Positions 24,674 to 33,600 of a stretch of 35,010 bases of DNA are shown here, piece after piece. The stretch's first letter is position 1. Each line of letters begins with the position of its first letter. Under the pieces are notes generated by a model that was given only the letters and a program-made list of their open reading frames with translations, ran no database searches and had not been told where the DNA came from. The position numbers and the translations under genes were made by a program. Source of the DNA: JAMLIO01 sp031412575 (lineage in GTDB: Bacteria > Bdellovibrionota > Bdellovibrionia > Bdellovibrionales > UBA1609); contig JANODG010000153.1 of the NCBI GenBank assembly GCA_031412575.1, positions 1 to 35,010 on the forward strand, in the 5' to 3' direction.

Positions 24674-27600
24674 GGACAGTATTGCAGTTTCGGAAGATTA
24701 GTTACGCCGTCACGTTCCCAAGTGGTTACGAAGTTGTAACCGGAATACGATGCATCCGGAAGTGCGCTTAAGTTTGCACTTGAATCTGTAAGTCCCGCAG
24801 GAGGTAGCGGGAAATCTGAAGGTGCTGGCAAATACCCGTCATCATTAGCATGTACGACACCATTTGCGATTGGAATAAAGCCCCAACCATTACCACCCAA
24901 GAATCCAAAAATAGTAGCCCCTGGAATAACTGTTGTGTGATCTGAAAGAACTAAAATATTATTGTACGTTGAAGATGAGTCATAGCTGTTAATTACACCA
25001 CTAAAAACTTCCGAACTAAAGCCCGGAGCTCCATTGATGACGTCCACATCTAAATCGACAAAAATATTTGAAATAGTGGTGTTTCCCCAATCCCTTTGAA
25101 CAAATCCGGCAGCCCTGATGCTACTAGAGCTACTGCCGCTATTAAAACTTGCTGTTCCCCTAACGGAAATTTGATCAGTAGAAGAAGCTCCGGAACCTGG
25201 TGCGTATTGAGCTACAAATCCACCCCATGTATCAATTTGGCGTGTACCAGACACCAACGCGGCATTTATATTTACACAGATTTGACTGTAGTTCGCGGTA
25301 CGTGAAGCTCCAACGAATCCACCTGCGGAATCAAAACTATTGGATGCAACAGTGTTATTTGCAACTAGATTCATGGTTGAAGTCACTTGCATTTGTGATA
25401 CTTGTGAGTTTTCTATGTAGCCCATTGCTCCACCTAACATATTAAATGTATGTAAATTAGCTGGGCCACTTGTCATCGTCGAGGTCGCACTATTATTACT
25501 CAAAGTACTATCTAATAATGTACCGATAAATCCACCAACACCTGCATACTTCTCAAATCCTGGAGGTAGTGGTGACCCTCCTGATCCTTCGAAGAATAAA
25601 GTTCCTGAAGTGTCTGAAAAAGTGATAGATACATTTGTTGCTTTTCCGACGAGAAGGCCCATATCGTGTCTTGAAGCTTCCCATGAACCCACGACATCAG
25701 CTGTGAAGTCAGCATTACCGTTGGTGACTTTAACATTTCTTAAAGAAACAATATCCGCAAGACCCGCAATAAACCCGAAAGCGGTATCTCTATCGGCAAT
25801 TCCAAAACTAGGAGTGATTAACTCTAAATCAAAAATTTGTTCGTCTCGTAGGGTATTTCCTTCATCATAAATTCTTGAAAAAAGACCAGTACCAGCGTTG
25901 TTATTTCTAGGCGTAACATATAAATTTGTGATCGAATAATTTCTTCCATCAAGAACACCTGTAAATCTGACACTTGCATTACTATCATTTGGAACTGGTT
26001 CCCAACCTCGGAAATTTGTTCCGTCGAAATTCCAAGTGCTTGTCGCACTCGCATCGATATTATTATTCAAAGCATAACTGCAAGCTAAGCCAGCGCGCAT
26101 CTCTTGAAGACAAGTAACGTTACCAATCATGTATGGATCAGCTGGGTTACCAGAACCGTCAGCCGCACACGATCTCATAGCTGCGCCAGCGCAATGGATC
26201 CAAATGTTAATCACTGTATCCGTGTCTGGACCTTGAGTTGCAATAAATGTAAACGGTCCACCAGAAGCTACGGAAGTCACGTTCACAGAGAACGTACCAC
26301 CAGCCGTACACACTCCAGCAACAGCTCCACCAGTTTTTGCAGTACCAGTGATAGAAACGTTTCCACCACCAATATTACAAACTCCAGCAACAGCAACAGT
26401 TGTACTTCCAATGATCGAAGCACTATCAGCATGTGATGTAATATTTAAAACAGAGGGTTGATAACTTACAGTAATATTATTTGATATGGTGTTTAAATTA
26501 TTTGCGATGTCCAAAGCAACGTTCGCTGGAATTTCAATAATAACATCGCCTGGGCCGGTTGGTGTCACTTCGAAGTTATAAATTAAAGGGCCACCAATGA
26601 AACTTGTTACTGTTCCATTAACAACACTAATATCTGTACCAATAAAGCCTGTAACGTTCTCGCTAAATGTGGCTTCGAAAGGAATTGGGCTTATAGCTGT
26701 AGGAGTTGCAGTTAAAGAGTCTACAAAGATTGTAGGTCGAACGTTATCAAAATTTATTATTATTGAAGATGTCGGAGAATTGTTACCAGCTAAATCTGTT
26801 TGTCTAGCGGTTACAGTTTTAGCTCCATTAGCTGCTGTTAATGTAACAGCTCGCGAAAAGTTTCCAGCTACGCAAGTGGTAGTGACCGGAGAACCGACAA
26901 TATTACCTGTAAGCCTAACGCTTATATTACCCTCGCAAGTTCCAATAATTGTTTGCGCTGTAGTGTTTGTGTAGCTATTCGTTATAGGCGAGGTAATTAC
27001 CGGAGCCAAAGGAGCAACGGTATCATAATTGATTGTGATCGATCCCGCCGGTGATGTGTTTGAAGCTAAATCAGTTTGTGTTATTGATACGTTTTTCGCA
27101 CCATTAGCTGCTGTTAAAGTGATGGCTTGTGAAAAAGTTCCCGCCACGCAAGAAGTCGCAATTGGTGAACCAGTGAAGTCCCCTGTAAAACTTAAACTTA
27201 AATTGCCCTCGCACGTTCCAACAATTGTTCGCGCTGTCAAATTTGTATGACTGTTATTTGCAGGCGACGTTATGACTGGAGCCAATGGCGCAGTTGCATC
27301 TAAATTAATTGTAATTGAAGATGAAGGCGAAGAATTCCCAGCTAAATCTGTTTGTATAACAGAAATATTTTTTGCACCATCGATGGCAGTTAAAGTTACA
27401 GCCTGTGAATAGCTGCCAGCTGAACAGATCACATTCACAGGACTACCTGTTATCCCACCTGAAATAGAGACCATGGCATTAGTTTCACATACACCTACAA
27501 TAGTGTGGGACGTATTATTAGTATAAAGGTTATTCGCAGGAGAAGTTATAGTTGGTGCTATCGGAGCTACTGTGTCTAAATTTAAAGTGATGGAAACTGC

Positions 27601-30600
27601 AGGTGATGTGTTGCCCGCTAGATCCGTTTGTGTGACCGATACGGTTTTGACACCGTCACCTGCCGTTAATGTCACAGCCTGAGAAAAGTTTCCAGCCACG
27701 CACGAAGCGGCTACTGGAGCACCTGTGATGTTACCTGTGATACTTAAAGTTATATTGCCTTCGCAAGTCCCGATAATAGTTTGGGCAGTGGTGTTCGTAG
27801 ACGATGAATCTGCAGGTAAAATCACTACAGGTGCAAGAGGAGCAGATCTATCTAAATTTATCGTGATATCCAAGTTAGCTGATGTTCCAGCAATCGTAGT
27901 CTGTGTCAACGTAATGACTTTCCCACCATCTGCACCTGTTAAAGTTACTGCCTGAGAAAAATTTCCTGCAGGACAAGCTGTCGCGACAGGGCTTCCAGTA
28001 ATAGGACCAGAGATGTTTACCGTCGCACCAGCTTCGCAAGTTCCAACAAAAGTTTGTGCTGTCGTATTTGTGTAACTTCCTGATGTTGGACTTGAAACAA
28101 CAACTGCCGAAGGAGCTGGAACTAAACCTAAATCATTTATGATCCATGTACGTGGACCAACTAAGTTTGCACGCGCTGCTGAGGCGTAGGAGTAATATCT
28201 AGAAGGCACTGTTCCTAAGTTTACGCCGTTTAATGTCGAAGTGGTGTTGGCCATAACTAAGAAGTCTGAATAATTGGTTTCACTAATAATAGTATTAGTA
28301 AACATAGTATTTAATGTTGAAGCTGGATTTATAATAGATGTTAAATTCCAATTTATAGTTACAGGATTTGCGATTACCGCATTGTAAAACATGCGTTCCA
28401 TATTTTCCACATTAGATACATTCCAATTCGTCACATTTGGATTGGCATTAACAGCTAATGTAAACATACTTCCCATATCTGTAACACTTGAAACATTCCA
28501 TAAGGCTACGTTTGGATTTGCAATATCCATATCACTAAACATACCGTTCATATTCGTGACGTTAGAAACATCCCATGTCGTTACATTAGGGTTTGCAAGA
28601 TCCGCCCCTTTAAACATTGAACTCATATCCGTTACACTAGACACATTCCATGACGCCACATTCGGATTTGCAAGGACTGCCCCATTAAACATTGAACGCA
28701 TATTAGTGACATTAGATGTGTTCCAAGATCCAGTTTGTGGATTTGCACTGACAGCACCTTCAAACATACTTTCCATACTGTTCACACCAGAAGTATCCCA
28801 ATTAAGTCCGTTGACGACTGGATTTGCCTTAATAGCTCCCTTAAACATAGAGCTCATGCTAAACGCACTTGAAGTATTCCACAAACTTGTGTCTGGTTCA
28901 GCATTTATAGCATTGGCAAACATTTCATAAAAACCACCAACATTGCTTACGTTCCAGTTTCTAACATCTGGATTGGCCAAATTCGTTTCTGCAAACATAT
29001 ATCCAAGGTTTCCAACATTAGAGATATCCCAATGCCCAACCGTTGGGTTAGCAATAGTTGCCCCATAGAACATACCGTCTATACGAGTAGTCGCTGCAAA
29101 CTCGTCCCCGTTAGCGACGACTTCAGTCAGCTGGGTACAGCCTTTGAACATCCAAGAAAGTTCAATCCAACCCAAGTAACCAAGTTGATCAACGCTTGAA
29201 ATATAGCATGGTCTGGGTGGTGAAATTCGACCGTAAGACTGCATACTACCTGTCATGATGACCTGGTAAGTCCCAGCAATCGCATAGTTGTGATTTACGT
29301 CAGGATCATTGTTAGCAGTCACTGTAGCAATTGGAGATCCATCACCCCAGTCAACTGTAAAGTTGTATGTGAAACCCGATTCTAGCGGTAAGGTGACATC
29401 AGTATTGTTTGAAGGAATTGTCCAGTTTGAAACGAAAGCGTTAGCTGGTGGACCTGTTTGATAATCAATAACTAAAGTGTTCGAGGCTTGATTTTGGTTA
29501 CCAGCCTGATCTTGAGCTACACTGGCTGCGATACTTACACTGACGTTACCTAAACCTGCAGGATTCACTTCAATGTTATAAATAGCTGGACCACCTGAAA
29601 AAGAAGTCACAGATCCATTCACAACTGTGACATCCGTTGTGACAAATCCAACGACAGTTTCATTAAATGTCACTGTAAACGGAATTGGACTTATGCCTGT
29701 TGGGCTTGGTGATGTTGAACTGATAACAACTGTAGGTCGTAACGTTTCTAATAAAATTGTTAAAGGTGCTGCGGCAGAAGTATTTCCAGCTAAATCGGTT
29801 TGAGTCGCTGAAATATTTTTTGCTCCATCTCCAGCTGTCAATGTTACAGCTTGCGAAAAGTTTCCAGCCACACATGAAGCTGCAACTGGTGAACCTGTAA
29901 CATTTCCCGAAATACTTAAGCTTGAATTGCCTTCGCAAGTTCCGATTAATGTTTGTGCTGTAGAGTTGGTTGAACTGTTGTTAGTTGGCGAAGTGATCAC
30001 CGGTGCTAATGGCGCAGTTGTATCTAAAGTCACAGACGCATTCGCCGGGGCAGATACGTTTCCTGCTAAGTCAGCTTGAGTTGCTGTAATGTTTTTGACG
30101 CCTTCACCAGCTAATAAAGTTACTGCACGTGTGTAGGCGTTACCTGCGCAACCTACGCTTACAGGTGAAGGAGTAAAATTTCCAGATAACGTAACGCTAG
30201 ATAAACCTGATGTGCAAGCTCCAGAAATAGAGATATTTACAGTATTTACACTTGAACCATTAACAGGTGATGCAATGGTTGGCGCAGCCGGAGCCACAGT
30301 ATCAAAGTTCACAGTGATATTTGTTGGTGAAGACGTGTTCCCAGCTAGATCGGTTTGTGTGATAGAAATACTTTTCGGTCCATCACCGGCTGTAAATGTA
30401 ACGGCTTGAGAGTACGAGCCCGCAGAACAAGTTCCCGCGACCGGAGAGCCTACTAAATTTCCAAAAATACTAATTGGTAAGTTTCCTTCGCACGCACCGA
30501 TTATAGTTTGCGCGATGCTATTTGTGTGGCTGCTGTTTGTTGGCGAAGTGATTGTTGGCGCCGTTGGGGCTGTTGTATCTAAGTTTAAAGTCACATTTAC

Positions 30601-33600
30601 AGCGGTCGAAGTGCCAGCAATTGTTGTTTGAGTTAAAGAAATAACTTTCGCTCCATCACCTGCAGTTAAAGTAACCGCTTGTGAAAAGTTTCCAGCAGGA
30701 CATGAAGTAGTTAAAGGACTTCCTGTAAATGGACCAGAAATATTTACTGTTGCACCAGCCTCACATGTTCCTACGAAAGTATGCGCTAATAAATTTGTGA
30801 ATGCACCTGATGTTGGGCTTGTAACCACCACTGCAGCTGGAGCTGGGATTAAACCTAAATCATTTATAATCCATGTTCTTGGACCAACTAAGTTATTTCG
30901 CGAGGATAAAGAGTAAAAATAATATCTAGAAGGAACAGTTCCTAAGTTTAAACCATTACGTGTGGATGTTGTATTCGCCATTACAAGGAAGTCAGAATAA
31001 TTGATTTCCGAAATACTACTTCCCTGAAACATGTTAAAAACAGGTAAACCTGCATTGGTTTCAAGTGAGCTTAAAACCCAACTAGAAGTGTCAGGGTTTG
31101 CATTTGGTGCATTCAAAAACATCTCATTCATAGTGGTGACATTTGTGACGTTCCAGTTGGAAATATTTGGATTAGCTATTGCGGCCCCACTAAACATGTT
31201 GGCCATTGAAGTCACATTCGATACATTCCAAGTCGATGTATTTGGATTTGCTTGCAGAGCATTTAAAAACATACTCTCCATAATAGTTACGTTCGATACA
31301 ACCCAACTCGACGTATTTGGGTTTGCAACTGCAGTGTTGGCAAACATCTCTTCCATAGTTGTAACGTTCGATACATCCCAACTCGACGTATTTGGATTTG
31401 CACTGGTCGCGTTTATAAACATTGAACGCATATTGGTGACGTTCGATGTATTCCAGGTCGATGTGTTCGGATTGGCATTAGTAGCCGATCTGAACATATA
31501 ACTCATGTCAGTGACGTTTGAAACATCCCAGTTTGTTGTGTTTGGATTTGAGCTTCCTGCTGAACGAAACATCGATGACATATTAGTAACGTTTGAAACA
31601 TCCCAATTCGTTGTATTTGGTACAGCATTACCCGCGGCACGGAACATCTCTGACATGTTTGTAACATTAGAAAATTCATTCCCATCAACAACTGCAACAG
31701 TCGTCAACTGACTACAATTTCTAAATGCAGAAGCTAAATCCCTCCAGCCGGTGTAACCCATTTCTATAACGTTCGTCATGTAACAGGTTTGTGCTGGATC
31801 ACCCCACGCTTCTACCCATCCAGTAATTGAAACTACATAATTTCCAGCAACCGCATAAGTGTGATTTTTGTCTAAGTCCACATTTGAATTTACTGTTGTG
31901 ATCGGTGATCCATCACCCCAATCAACTGTAAAATTATAATTATAACCGGCTTTTAAAGGTAACGTAACCGCTGTTCCCGGCGCTGGAATATTCCATGTGG
32001 ATACAAAATCACCTGAAGGATTTGGTGAATAAGTAATATTAACTGTATTTGAGATTGTGTTGTTATTGCCAGCTAAATCTTGAGCGACTGAAGCCGCAAC
32101 ACTGACACTAAATACTCCTGCAGCAGCTGGCGTCACTTCGACAGTGTAAGAACTTGGGCCACCAATGAAGCTAGTCACAGAACCGTTCGTTACAGTGACG
32201 TCAGTGTTTATAAAAGCTGTAACGGATTCGCTGAAATCAATTGTAAATGTCACAGGAGAATTAGGTGTCGGGCTTGGCTCAAGAGTACTCACCAAAACAG
32301 ACGGTGCTGTTAAATCTAATGTCAATGTTAACGCGGCTGCAGGTGAAGTGTTTGAAGCTAAATCAGTTTGCGTTATAGAAATATTTTTGACTCCAGCACC
32401 AGCTGTCAACGTGACTGCTTGTGAAAAAGTTCCAGCAACACATGAAGCTGTAACTGGTGAACCTGTAATATTTCCTGAAATACTTAAGCTAGCAGTGCCT
32501 TCGCAAGTTCCAACTAAAGTTTGTGCCGTTAAATTTGTACTGCTGTTGTTGGCAGGCGAAGCGATAACTGGCGCTATTGGTGCTACCGTGTCTAAGTTAA
32601 TTGTAATTGTTGTGTTTGGTGATGTGTTACCACCACCGTCAGTTTGGTTTGCTGTAAGTGTTTTTGCACCATCACCAGCAGTTAAAGTAATAACTTCTGA
32701 GTATGTACCACCCACACAAACTGAAGTTTGAGGTGAACCAACTATATTACCTAAAAGATTTAAAGTCGCACCCGTTTCGCAAACACCAGTTATGGTTTGC
32801 GATGTTAAATTAGTATAAATATTATTTGCTGGTGATGTGATTGTCGGCGCAACTGGAACAGTGGTGTCTAAAGTGATTGTTATAGATGTGGCCGACGAAA
32901 TATTTCCCGCCAAATCAGTTTGTGTTGCGGAGATTGTTTTTGATCCATCCCCCGCAATTAGCGTTATAGCCTGCGAGTAACTTCCGGCAGCACACGCTGT
33001 TGTTACAGGCGAGCCAACAATGTTTCCACTTAAATTAACTGTAGCACTTGCTTCGCAAGCTCCAGTCACAGTCTGTGAAGTGCTTATTAGAATACTACCA
33101 TTAATAGGTGATGTGATTGTAGGAGCAATGGGCGCAGTAGCATCATAGTTAAGTGTTAGCGCAGTTGAAGGTGATGAAATATTACCAGCTGCATCAGTCT
33201 GTCTTACAGAAATATTTTTAACTCCATTACCTGCAGTTAAAGTCACGGCTTGAGAAAAAGTTCCAGCAACACAGGTTCCAAACACAGGAGCGCCTACTAC
33301 CTGTCCAATAAAAACTAAATCAAGGTTACCTTCGCAAGTTCCAACGATAGTTTGAGCCGTCAGATTGGTATAACTGTTATTCACTGGTCCAGTGATTACT
33401 GGTGCCAAAGGAACTGTTGTATCCAAATTAATTGTAAGAAGCGCTGGTGCAGAGATGTTTCCCGACAAATCCGTCTGAGTCACTGAAATATTTTTAGCTC
33501 CATCTGGCGCCATGAATGTTACGCTCTGTGAAAATGAACCAGCGGCACACGAAGTAGAAACTGGTGAACCAACTATGTTCCCAGAAATACTCATACTCAA

